Assembly: GCA_000769715.1 (NCBI GenBank)
Contig: JROS01000053.1
Span: forward strand, 7,719-62,689
DNA from: Desulfobulbus sp. Tol-SR
GTDB lineage: Bacteria; Desulfobacterota; Desulfobulbia; Desulfobulbales; Desulfocapsaceae
DNA: 54,971 nt
Direction of reading: 5' to 3'
The notes beneath the pieces were generated by a model that worked only from the letters and a program-made list of their open reading frames with translations, ran no database searches and was not told the DNA's origin. A program made the position numbers and the translations under genes. Positions 24,965 to 32,977 of the stretch are shown piece after piece (position 1 is the first letter of the stretch; each line of letters begins with the position of its first letter).

Positions 24965-26551
24965 CTACGGCTCGGACAGCTCCTCCAGCGTGGCGCGGAT
25001 GTCCTGGTTGCGGACGTCGCTGACGACCAGGGGCCGGCCGATCGCCCGCAGGAGGACGAGACGCAGCGAGCCGGCGAGCCGCTTCTTGTCCCGGCCCATG
25101 ATCTTCTGGATAGCGGCAGGGGCAAAGCCCTGGGGGATACGCGTCGGCAGGCCGAGCCTGCCGCACAGCACCTCCACCCGCTGCTGCAGTTCGGCAGGGC
25201 AAAAGCCCAATCTCGCCGACAGGTTGAGCGACGCCACCAGGCCGATGGCGACCGCTTCGCCATGACGCATGGCGTGGCCGCTGACATGCTCGATGGCGTG
25301 GGCGAAGGTGTGGCCGAGGTTCAGGAGCGATCTTTTGCCGTACTCGAAGGGATCCTCCTGGACGATGGCGATCTTGACCTGGACGGACTGGGCGACGAGC
25401 AACCGGATCATCGACGATGAACGGAAAAATTCCGGGCCGATCGCCCACTCCCCGCTTTCCAACCTTTCGAACAGGTCACTGTCGGCCAGCAACCCGTGCT
25501 TGATGATCTCCGCCATTCCCGATGCAAATTCCGGCGCCGGAAGGCTCTGGAGGGTGGCGACATCGGCGATGACCATGGCCGGCTGTTTGAAAATGCCGAT
25601 GAGATTCTTGCCCTGCGGCACATCGATGCCGATTTTGCCGCCGATACTGGTGTCGGCCATCGCCAGCAGGCTCGTCGGACACTGGACGAAGTTCACTCCC
25701 CGCATGTACGTCCCGGCGACAAAACCGGCGACGTCGCCGACTATGCTCCCGCCCAGGGCGACGATCGTCCCGGAGCGGTCGAATTCCAGGTCGATCAGTC
25801 GGTCATAGATCGCTTGCACCGTGGCCATGGTTTTCTGCGACCGGCCTTCCGCTATCGTGATCACATGGTCGATGTCGCCGCAGCTCTGACCGTACAGCTG
25901 CCCCACCCTGGCATCGGTTATCACCACCATCATGCCGTCGGTCCCCGTCAACTGGCGGACGAACGGCAGGATGCCGTTGCCGACGATACATTCATACGGT
26001 TGCGCCGGGTTATCGACGGCGAAATGCTCCGGCGTCCTGGCCATCAAATCCAGCAGGTCCTCGACAACCTGGTCGGGTGACTTGTCGCTGGTCTTGATTT
26101 TCAGGAACCGCTGGTATCCTCTCTTTCTTACCTGCAGCAGTTCGACGATCTGCTCACTCGGGTCGGGGACCTCCAGCAACGGGCGGCGATGGCCCTCGTC
26201 TCTGGTTATTCTCGTCAGGATCTGCTGCGGGGTGGCTACCAGGCAGAACACCCTGCCGGTGCGGCTCAAGGCCTTGACATTCTCCGGATCGAGCATGAAC
26301 CGGCCGCCGGTCGAGATGACCAGTCCTTGCCGTTGTCCCAGTTCCTTCGCCAGGTCCGCTTCCATCCGGCGAAAGGCCGACTCCCCCAGTTCGCTGAAAA
26401 TCTCCGGGATAGTACGCCCCTGGCGCTGTTCGATCAGGGTGTCCGTGTCGATGAACTCGCGCTCCAGTCGGGTCGCCAGCACCTTCCCCACCGTCGTCTT
26501 GCCGGTACCCATGAACCCGGTCAAGATGATATTTTTCCTGTTTTTGTGCAT
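24965..26551 (-). CDS. aroKB: Fused shikimate kinase / 3-dehydroquinate synthase
   Basis: 528 aa from the ATG at 26551, with GGATGGA just upstream; ATG 26560 is also possible. Residues ~1-170 are shikimate kinase: Walker A GFMGTGKTTVG, shikimate-binding DTDTLIEQRQG and FRRMEADL, STGGR and the lid RDEGHRRPLLEV. Residues ~185-525 are DHQ synthase: VALGGSIVGDVAGFVAGTYM, RGVNFVQCPTSLLAMADTSI, GGKIGIDVPQGKNLIG, SGMAEIIKHGLL and the metal ligands in NLGHTFAHAIEH. It thus covers shikimate steps 2 and 5. The DHQS glycine run has Ser in place of the third Gly (GGS), a mild deviation. aroD is the next gene upstream on the same strand. Confidence 0.95.
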   Translation of the reverse strand: MHKNRKNIILTGFMGTGKTTVGKVLATRLEREFIDTDTLIEQRQGRTIPEIFSELGESAFRRMEADLAKELGQRQGLVISTGGRFMLDPENVKALSRTGRVFCLVATPQQILTRITRDEGHRRPLLEVPDPSEQIVELLQVRKRGYQRFLKIKTSDKSPDQVVEDLLDLMARTPEHFAVDNPAQPYECIVGNGILPFVRQLTGTDGMMVVITDARVGQLYGQSCGDIDHVITIAEGRSQKTMATVQAIYDRLIDLEFDRSGTIVALGGSIVGDVAGFVAGTYMRGVNFVQCPTSLLAMADTSIGGKIGIDVPQGKNLIGIFKQPAMVIADVATLQSLPAPEFASGMAEIIKHGLLADSDLFERLESGEWAIGPEFFRSSSMIRLLVAQSVQVKIAIVQEDPFEYGKRSLLNLGHTFAHAIEHVSGHAMRHGEAVAIGLVASLNLSARLGFCPAELQQRVEVLCGRLGLPTRIPQGFAPAAIQKIMGRDKKRLAGSLRLVLLRAIGRPLVVSDVRNQDIRATLEELSEP

Positions 26552-26735
26552 AGTATCCATCCGCAACCGGAGTTTGGAAATTCAGGTCGGCCGAGCCCGG
26601 AAAACTGGAGATGTACCATTATTCCCGTAACTTAGTTCGAATATAGCATACTTCCCGCCGGGGCTCCAGCGATTCGTCCGGTATCGCCCCGGTCCGGCAG
26701 CGGGGATGGTCCTGCTCCGGCCGCCGCCCTTGGCC

Positions 26736-27512
26736 CTAGCGGTCGCCGAACAGGATCGCCATCCCGGTCCGCAGTTGGGCGATCGGGATCTGGCCCGGCG
26801 CCGAGGCTGCTCTGCCGATCGCGAAGGTGATGTCCGAACCGAACAGGCCGCCCGCCAGCCGGCTGATGGCCCCCTGTTCCCCCATGGACATCGTCACCAG
26901 CGGGCTGTCGATCGCGCTGTTCCTCGCCTTATTGGTCGCGCCCAACAGGATCAGGACATCGCCGTAATCCTTCGGCATCACCGCCAGTTTCGGGATATCG
27001 GCGCCGGCCTGCCAGGCGGCCAGCAGCTTGTTGCAGATGAAGGTTTCGTCCGGCGTTTCCTTGAAGTTGTGATAGGAGATGATCAGGGCGACGCGGTGCG
27101 CCTGCGTGTGTTTTCTGACCGCATCGATGAACTCGGGGCCGTTGCACAGCTCGATGTCGACGAGATCGATGGTGCCGGATGTTATCGCCGCCACGATCAC
27201 CTCCAGCCGTTTTCCCTGCGCTAGGGTCCGCATTCCGCCCTCCTGGTCGATCCGGCAGGTGAAAATGAGCGGTATCTCCCCAATGGTGCGGCGCAGTTCG
27301 CCCAGGGCCGACAGGCAGGCGGCGACATCCTCGACCGCGCCGAATCCGTCGGCCCGCCATTCTATCAGATCGGGCTTCAGGGCCGCGAGTCCTGCGGCCT
27401 GGTCGATCAGTTCAGCTCCGGATTCAGCCACCAGGGGGAGACAGATCAGCGGCAGAGGTCCTCCGACCACGACGCCTCGTATCCTTATCTGCTTCCTGCT
27501 CTGTTGTCTCAT
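26736..27512 (-). CDS. aroD: 3-dehydroquinate dehydratase, type I
   Basis: 258 aa, the type I (Schiff-base) length. Catalytic features are LIEWRADGF, FTCRIDQEGG, LVDIELCNGPEFIDAV, the His in ISYHNFKETP and the Lys in PKLAVMPKDYGDVL. It dehydrates 3-dehydroquinate in shikimate step 3, directly after the AroB reaction encoded 184 bp downstream. The ATG has GGGG about eight bases upstream. It follows the HMG-CoA-lyase-like gene by 55 bp on the same strand. Confidence 0.94.
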   Translation of the reverse strand: MRQQSRKQIRIRGVVVGGPLPLICLPLVAESGAELIDQAAGLAALKPDLIEWRADGFGAVEDVAACLSALGELRRTIGEIPLIFTCRIDQEGGMRTLAQGKRLEVIVAAITSGTIDLVDIELCNGPEFIDAVRKHTQAHRVALIISYHNFKETPDETFICNKLLAAWQAGADIPKLAVMPKDYGDVLILLGATNKARNSAIDSPLVTMSMGEQGAISRLAGGLFGSDITFAIGRAASAPGQIPIAQLRTGMAILFGDR

Positions 27513-27567
27513 AATCTTTTCCCCATTGTTTTGACTCTTTGTTCGACTGGTGCCGCTGCCACCGACG

Positions 27568-28242
27568 TCAACCGGCGCCCCCTGTCTCGGCGCTGCACGC
27601 CCGCTGAAACGCCAGGACCCGTTTCATCCGCCCGGGAAGCGCCCGGCCCAGGGTCGTTTCGAGGAATTCGACGGCCGGCATCAGCGCCGGCAGACTGATT
27701 CCTGTGGCAATACCCATCGAATCGAACATGTTGACCGCATCCTCGGTCGGAACATTGCCGGCGGCCCCCTTGACGAAGGGACAACCACCGAGGCCCCCGG
27801 CGCAGACGTCGAAGGTCCGCACCCCCGCCTCGTACCCGGCCAGCATGTTGGCCAACCCCAGCCCCCGCGTGTCGTGGAGGTGCAACGAGATCCGCACCCC
27901 GGGCAGGGCGGCGGCGACCAGGGCGATCGAGACGGACATCGACACATGCTCGACCCCACAGGCCAATGCCCGCTCGAGACCTCTGTCATTCAGGATCAGG
28001 ACCGAGACCACCGTTCCCGGCTGTTTGCCGAGGGTCCGGATCAAGGCGTCGGTATCCGCCATCTGCGGCACGATCCGGGGATGGACGAAGGAGCCGACCT
28101 GGATCCGTTTCAGGCCGGCATCGCGAAGATAATCGAACAGTTCGATCTTCTCGCCAATGGTGAAAATTCTGGACTCGATCTGCAGTCCATCCCGCAGCGC
28201 CTCGTCCTCGAGCAGCAGATCCGCCACCGCGTATGATTGCAT
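27568..28242 (-). CDS. HMG-CoA lyase-like protein, internally shortened
   Basis: 224 aa from the ATG at 28242, with GGAGG seven bases upstream; HMG-CoA lyases are about 300 aa. The N-terminal part fits the family: ALRDGLQIE with the catalytic Arg-Asp, KIELFDYLRDAGLKRIQVGSF and VPQMAD. The C-terminal part also fits: the metal His pair in ISLHLHDTRGLGLAN, AGLGGCPFVKGAAGNVPTED with catalytic Cys and Asn. Between GVEHVSMSVS and LVAAALPGV, however, about 75 residues (the ASETF...GDTIGVG region, barrel strands 4-6) are absent with no frameshift. The barrel may be non-functional, so this could be a decaying gene. Confidence 0.7.
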   Translation of the reverse strand: MQSYAVADLLLEDEALRDGLQIESRIFTIGEKIELFDYLRDAGLKRIQVGSFVHPRIVPQMADTDALIRTLGKQPGTVVSVLILNDRGLERALACGVEHVSMSVSIALVAAALPGVRISLHLHDTRGLGLANMLAGYEAGVRTFDVCAGGLGGCPFVKGAAGNVPTEDAVNMFDSMGIATGISLPALMPAVEFLETTLGRALPGRMKRVLAFQRACSAETGGAG

Positions 28243-28502
28243 AACCTGTCCTCCCTCGCTTGAATTTCCAGTCCCGCCGGCACCAAGCATCGCCGGAGCG
28301 GAAAAAACCGTGGCCGCCCCCTAAGGTGTCGACCTCAGACTGAAACGGAAAGTTGTGACATTCAGAGCGGAAGTCCAAAGGTGAAGACCGGAATGCCTTT
28401 GGACAACGGTGACGACAGAACGGACGGCGCAACAGAGAAAGGACCGGGAAAATCGGACCGTCAGTGGAGCAGCGGCGATCCGACTCCCTCCTGTACCAAC
28501 AT

Positions 28503-29843
28503 TCAATCTTTCTTGGTTGCCTCGCTCCGGCCGATCGCATCGGTGAAGACGGCGTCATCGGTCAAGGCCTTGTCCATATCGGCGTCGGTGAGGTCGGCAC
28601 CGGTCAGATCCGCCCTGTACAGATCGGCGGCCTTCATGCCGGCCTTGTTGAGTTTGGCCCGGCGCAGTTTGGCCCCCTTGAGATTGGCACCGGCGAGATC
28701 GGCCCCGGCGAGGTTGCAGTCGGACAGGTCGGCCCCCTCCAGATCCGCCTTGCCGAGGCGCATATCGGAAAGATCGAGCCCCGACAGATCGCAGCCGAAA
28801 CACCGTTTTGTATTCAGCAGGGTGGCAAGCCGATCCAGTTTTTCCTTGTCCGCCGGTACGGCCGGGGTATCCTCGGCCGCTGCCGGTTGTGCGGCCGTCT
28901 CTTCCTGCACGACCGCGGTGTCGGCGGCGGCAACTCCCGTCAGTTCAACCTGAGCTACAGGTTCGACCACCTTTCCCTGCTGTTCTTCGACGATCGCCTC
29001 CTCCTGGCGCGGTGCCTCAGTCGAGGCGGGGACCTCTGGTTCCGGCGGCGACGCATCGATCTCAATCGCTCCCATCGATGCGGCGGTCTTCACCGGCGGA
29101 GCTTCTCCGCCTGCAGCTTCGGCGGCCGGGAGCGGAACGGCCTGATCGTCGCCCCCGGCCGTTTCCTCGACGACCGGCCTGGCTGCACCGGAGGCCTCCG
29201 GCTCCTTGGCGATTGCCTCTTCCCTGACCGGGGCCATCGGTGCGGTCCCGGTCGCTGCCGCTGCGCTGTCGGCAAAGTCCTGGTGGCTCGGCTCCACCGC
29301 TTCCCGGGTCACCGGGGCCGGAACAGGCTCGGTTTTCGGAGCTGGGACAGGCTCCGCTTTCGTTTTTACGGCTGCCGGCGGATCGGCAGGAGTTGCCGGT
29401 TGACCGGTTTCGACCGCATCCTTCGCAGGGCCGGCGGAAGCCTTGCCGCCCTGTCCCAGGGCCGCGGCGATCGCCGGATCGAAGGCCGCTCCCTCATAGT
29501 ATGCGCCGTTCAGGGCCGAGACCTCGATGTCCGCCCCCCTGAGATCGGCACCGGCGAGATCGGCCCCGCCGAACCTCGCCCCCCGCAGCCTGGCCTTCTG
29601 CAGATTGGCCCCGGCAAGATTGGCCAGGAGAAACCTGGCGTTGGTCAGGTCAGCTCCCTGGAGGTCGGCACCGGCAAGCTCGGCCCTGTTCAGGTTCACC
29701 CCGGCGAGATTGCAGGACGGGCAGATTCTGGTCTTGAGCAACTGTTCCCGGTTCCCTTCCACCGTCCCCGCATACGACAATACCGAAGCGCCGAATACGA
29801 GCGAGCCCGCCAGGAGGGCACATACAAGATTGTTGTTTTTCAT
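28503..29843 (-). CDS. Secreted pentapeptide-repeat protein with two CxxC-led repeat blocks
   Basis: 446 aa from the ATG at 29843, with GGGAG five bases upstream and a signal peptide (NLVCALLAGSLVFGASVLSYA). Block 1 (~35-110) starts with TRICPSCNLAGVNLNRAEL and continues A(D/N)LxxADL-type pentapeptides. A ~210-residue Ala/Pro/Glu-rich linker follows. Block 2 (~335-430) starts with KRCFGCDLSGLDLSDMRL and more repeats. Each block folds as a right-handed quadrilateral beta-helix in known relatives. The paired CxxC caps could form disulfides or bind metal in the periplasm. Function is unknown. It lies upstream of the HMG-CoA-lyase-like gene on the same strand, about 260 bp apart. Confidence 0.8.
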   Translation of the reverse strand: MKNNNLVCALLAGSLVFGASVLSYAGTVEGNREQLLKTRICPSCNLAGVNLNRAELAGADLQGADLTNARFLLANLAGANLQKARLRGARFGGADLAGADLRGADIEVSALNGAYYEGAAFDPAIAAALGQGGKASAGPAKDAVETGQPATPADPPAAVKTKAEPVPAPKTEPVPAPVTREAVEPSHQDFADSAAAATGTAPMAPVREEAIAKEPEASGAARPVVEETAGGDDQAVPLPAAEAAGGEAPPVKTAASMGAIEIDASPPEPEVPASTEAPRQEEAIVEEQQGKVVEPVAQVELTGVAAADTAVVQEETAAQPAAAEDTPAVPADKEKLDRLATLLNTKRCFGCDLSGLDLSDMRLGKADLEGADLSDCNLAGADLAGANLKGAKLRRAKLNKAGMKAADLYRADLTGADLTDADMDKALTDDAVFTDAIGRSEATKKD

Positions 29844-29964
29844 CACTACTCCCTGCGCTGAGTTGTCTCCGAACGACAAAGGAAATATCTCCGATTTTCA
29901 CGGACTGCCGGCGATGCCGGGAATCGTGAGCAAAGATAATACCGCATCCCCCGCCATTTTTCCA

Positions 29965-30489
29965 TCAATCCGACCGAGATCTTCCGGACCGCTGCCGACC
30001 CTTCCATATCCACGGGGCGACAGGCGAATCGTCCCGCCACAGGCCGGTCCGCCTCACCCTCGCGACCTGCTCAAGCTCGTGCCACGTCTCGCAGACCCCT
30101 TCATCGCAATAGCGGTCATGGACCCAGGCCGTCCCCTGCCTTACCAGTTCTTCGTTCAGCAGCATCCCGTCAACCCAGACCATGGCGACGACCCGATCGT
30201 ATTTGTCGAGGTATTTCCGCCGCAGGATGATCTTTTTCCCCTCGACGACCCGCCGACAATGGGATTTGGCCTCACCCGCATACGGCTGACCATGTTCGGG
30301 CGCATCGACCCCCCACAGCCTGATCTGAAACGATCTGTTGGGCTGACGAACCTTGAGCGAATCGCCGTCGACGACCCGGGCGACCACCGCATATTCCTCC
30401 CCGTAGGCAAAACTTCCGGCCTGGGGCAGAAAGACCACGCAAACGAGCGCGATGACCTGCATCGCCGCCTGTATCCACGAAATCACCAT
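29965..30489 (-). CDS. Secreted thermonuclease-family (SNase-like) nuclease
   Basis: 174 aa with an N-terminal signal segment (MQVIALVCVVFLPQAGSFA). The SNase fold shows VARVVDGDSLKV with a Ca-binding Asp, the catalytic Arg and Glu in IRLWGVDAPEHG, and the second Arg in KYDRVVAMVWVDGMLLNEEL, plus GTAWVHDRYC. The family cleaves DNA and RNA with Ca2+. Two cysteines near the C-terminus (YCDEGVC) fit an exported protein. GAGG elements precede the ATG. It lies 22 bp downstream of the Yip1-like gene, so the two may be co-transcribed. Confidence 0.9.
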   Translation of the reverse strand: MVISWIQAAMQVIALVCVVFLPQAGSFAYGEEYAVVARVVDGDSLKVRQPNRSFQIRLWGVDAPEHGQPYAGEAKSHCRRVVEGKKIILRRKYLDKYDRVVAMVWVDGMLLNEELVRQGTAWVHDRYCDEGVCETWHELEQVARVRRTGLWRDDSPVAPWIWKGRQRSGRSRSD

Positions 30490-30511
30490 CGACCTCGACC
30501 TCGTCCGGACC

Positions 30512-31759
30512 TTATTTTTTCACCCCTTCAGCCTTCAGCGCCGCCAGGGCGGCAAGGTCGATGCCCTTCATCGCTTCCTTGAGCACCTCGATATCGACGG
30601 CCGGGCCGCTGATCTTGACGATGAACCGCTCGCCGGCGACCGTCCCGTACTCGCCGCTGTTGCTCTGGCTGTCCCATTGTTCATGGAAGAAATCCTTGCC
30701 CTTGCGATAGGTCCTCTCAAAGCCGGTATCCGTCGATTTCTCCTGCTCGACGCCGAACCAGCCGGCAAAGGCCATCACACCCTTGACGAGGCCCATGTCG
30801 GTAATCTCGACATCGAGGGTATCGCCGCTGCCGTTCTCGTAGGAAGCCGTCGCCGTCGAAATCTGGAAACCCATGGCGGCATGGCGTTCGGCCGATATCG
30901 ACGACCGGGAATAGCCGGACAGCGTTTCCGGCAGGAAGCCCCGGATGCGCTCGGGGGCCAGGGTTTCGACCTGGCCGTCGTTGCCGAGGGCGGTCGCCAT
31001 CATTTTGCCCATCGCCTCGCTCTGCTGCTGCGCATCGCCTGATTGCCGGGCCTTCTCCATTTCCTTGCCGGCGGACTCCATCTTTCTGGTCCACTCCTCC
31101 ACCTTGCCGCCGGGGCTGTCCTTGTCGAAGCTGCCCTGGCTGGGCCCGTTCATCTGTCCGCCCGGCATCATCCCCATCCCGCCGAACAGACCGCCGACCA
31201 CGGCCGAGATGACGAAGCTGACGATCATCGCCGCGATGATCGTAACCGCGGTGTAGCCCATCGCCTTCTGCGGCGGGCATTTCATCAGCACCGGCAGGCC
31301 GAGGTAGAGGAGATAGATGCTGTAGATCGACCCGGCCAGGGCGATGAACATGCCGATCCAGGGCAGGACCTGGGCGGCGCCGGCCACCCAGGCGGCGGTA
31401 TACGAGTAGGCGACGACCTTCAGGGCCTGCATGTCGTCCTTCTCGCCACCGAAGGTCGGGGCCAGAAAATTGACGACCAGGCCGACCAGGTAGATGGCGG
31501 CCAGGCTCAGGACATAGCTGAACAGCATATTGCCCAGACCGGCTCCGATGCCCATCCGGTAGGTGCCCATCATCGGCACCCCGACCCCGAAAACGCTCAG
31601 CTTCAGGAAGCCGGCGATGGGGCTGATCGCCGCCAGCAGGAGGATATAGCCGACGTAGAGTTCTTTGACCGTCGCCGGCTCGCCGGCGATCACCGGCCAT
31701 GTCGTCTTCGGATTTTTAAGAATGACCTGCACCCGCGTCATGATTCTGTTGAAATCCAT
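30512..31759 (-). CDS. Yip1-family membrane protein with soluble C-terminal domain
   Basis: 415 aa. Residues ~1-200 are a Yip1/DUF1282-like domain: the N-terminal RVQVILKNPKTTWPVIAGE motif, then five hydrophobic segments ending in MGYTAVTIIAAMIVSFVISAV. A Gly/Met-rich hinge (GGLFGGMGMMPGGQMNG) leads to a ~200-residue soluble part with a charged helix (VEEWTRKMESAGKEMEKA) and a beta-rich end that I do not recognise. AAGGAG precedes the ATG. Bacterial Yip1 relatives have no firm function. The fused C-terminal domain is unusual for the family. Confidence 0.8.
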   Translation of the reverse strand: MDFNRIMTRVQVILKNPKTTWPVIAGEPATVKELYVGYILLLAAISPIAGFLKLSVFGVGVPMMGTYRMGIGAGLGNMLFSYVLSLAAIYLVGLVVNFLAPTFGGEKDDMQALKVVAYSYTAAWVAGAAQVLPWIGMFIALAGSIYSIYLLYLGLPVLMKCPPQKAMGYTAVTIIAAMIVSFVISAVVGGLFGGMGMMPGGQMNGPSQGSFDKDSPGGKVEEWTRKMESAGKEMEKARQSGDAQQQSEAMGKMMATALGNDGQVETLAPERIRGFLPETLSGYSRSSISAERHAAMGFQISTATASYENGSGDTLDVEITDMGLVKGVMAFAGWFGVEQEKSTDTGFERTYRKGKDFFHEQWDSQSNSGEYGTVAGERFIVKISGPAVDIEVLKEAMKGIDLAALAALKAEGVKK

Positions 31760-31840
31760 GGTTCTCTCCTTCTCCTTACAAATGTCCCATCTCCGCCTTC
31801 ATGGCCCAGCCCTGCCTTCATCAACTGCACCCACCGGAGA

Positions 31841-31879
31841 GGAGAATTATCTAAGCAAACAGAATTGTAATAATTCTCC
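31841..31879. repeat. 10-bp inverted repeat upstream of the Yip1-like gene
   Basis: GGAGAATTAT (31841-31850) and ATAATTCTCC (31870-31879) are perfect inverse copies 19 bp apart. They lie 82 bp before the Yip1-like ATG in an AT-rich patch. No T-run follows, so an operator or RNA hairpin is more likely than a terminator. Confidence 0.5.
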
Positions 31880-32122
31880 GCACGCCCGCAATTCTGCCTT
31901 TCTTTATCAGGCATTGCCGAAAACTGCAAGGATGTTGCGGCGTCTTCCAGGTATTCGTACCGCCGAAAACGGCAGGATGGATCCGGAACAGCAGTGACCA
32001 TCACCGCCGATCCTTCGGCGCACGGCTTGCCGCCGGCCGAAGCGTCAGGTTTACCGGGACGTTGAGTCGCCTCGACGCCCCCGCCGCTGGCGAAGATTAC
32101 TCCGCCCGGCAGCGGTTAGCCA

Positions 32123-32150
32123 TTGCCAAGCGACGAGAACCGGCTATTAT
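32123..32150 (+). promoter_or_regulatory. Candidate promoter for ppnP
   Basis: TTGCCA (32123-32128) and TATTAT (32145-32150) are 16 bp apart, each matching five of six consensus positions. They are 76 bp before the ppnP ATG. Confidence 0.5.
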
Positions 32151-32226
32151 CGTGCGATTCGTCCGGCCGACCGGGGAACGCGGTCGGGCCGGTATTATCC
32201 AGCGCTCTGAGAAAATGAGGAGATCA

Positions 32227-32541
32227 ATGTCCGTATTCGAACATGTAACGGTAACACGAGAGGCCAATATCTACTTCGACGGCAAGGTCACGAGCCGGAC
32301 CATCACCTTTGCCGACGGCACGACGAAGACCCTTGGCATCATCCAACCGGGCGAGTATACCTTCACCACCGCAGCGGCCGAACTGATGGAGATTATCAGC
32401 GGCGCCCTCGAGATGCGGATCGGCGACGACGGCGATTGGCGCGCGGTGCAGGGCGGCGAGGCCTTCGAGGTCCCTGCCGGCACCTCGTTCACGATGAAGG
32501 CGGCGACCCTCGCCGACTATTGCTGCTCATTTCTGCGCTAG
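32227..32541 (+). CDS. ppnP: Pyrimidine/purine nucleoside phosphorylase (cupin-fold)
   Basis: 104 aa; E. coli PpnP is 94 aa. The small cupin has VTREANIYFDGKVTSRTITFADG, KTLGIIQPGEYTF, ELMEIISGALEMRIG and GEAFEVPAGTSFTMKA, which are the PpnP/UPF0345 signatures. PpnP phosphorolyses a broad range of nucleosides to base and ribose-1-phosphate. GAGGAG lies four bases before the ATG. It stands alone behind its own promoter and converges with the second cupin gene. The C-terminus (YCCSFL) fits the family. Confidence 0.93.
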   Translation: MSVFEHVTVTREANIYFDGKVTSRTITFADGTTKTLGIIQPGEYTFTTAAAELMEIISGALEMRIGDDGDWRAVQGGEAFEVPAGTSFTMKAATLADYCCSFLR

Positions 32542-32656
32542 CGGCTCGGCGCCGGGCCGGGTTCGGCCCAACCGGGTGCAGCCGGGTTCATTCGGGATTC
32601 GGAAGAAGGGCTCGGCGGTCGAAGCGGCGACCGATCCCTTTCAGCCGAGGAGAGGA

Positions 32657-32977
32657 TCAGATCGGCGGCGCGATCGTCACCACCAGCCGCATGTCGCTGG
32701 CGGCCCGGACGCCGTGCGGCTCCCTGATCTCGGAGATCAGGATGTCACCGGTCTTGGCGGCGATCTCGGCCCCATCGGCTCCGAGAAAGACCCCGTCCCC
32801 CTCGATGACCTGGATCGAGAGTTGGCCGTCGAGATCGTGCGAATGGACAGGAAAGGTCGCGCCGGCGGCGAGATTGAAATTGATGATCTTGAAAAAGGGT
32901 GAATCCTCGACGAGGAAGAACCGCTTCATCCCGCCCTCGGTAAACTCACGTGTCTTGTCCAGTTCGATGACCTTCAT
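32657..32977 (-). CDS. Small cupin-domain protein
   Basis: 106 aa from the ATG at 32977, with GAGGAG seven bases upstream; the frame is open further but without similarity. The cupin core is FKIINFNLAAGATFPVHSHD, where HSHD gives metal ligands, then QLSIQVIEGDGVFLGADG and the second motif ISEIREPHGVRA. Function is not specified by the fold; candidates are a sensor or detoxifying dioxygenase-like protein. Its most telling feature is the HcpR-type palindrome placed for class II activation upstream, which suggests induction under nitrosative or redox stress. Confidence 0.85.
   Translation of the reverse strand: MKVIELDKTREFTEGGMKRFFLVEDSPFFKIINFNLAAGATFPVHSHDLDGQLSIQVIEGDGVFLGADGAEIAAKTGDILISEIREPHGVRAASDMRLVVTIAPPI

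Larger units (their letters stand above)
31760..32226. other. Divergent intergenic region Yip1-like gene / ppnP
   Basis: 467 bp without a supported gene. It holds a long inverted repeat (31841-31879) on the Yip1 side and a good promoter for ppnP (32123-32150). A plus-strand frame open from 32062 merges with ppnP, but its first 55 residues have no family similarity, so it is not used as the start. Confidence 0.6.
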
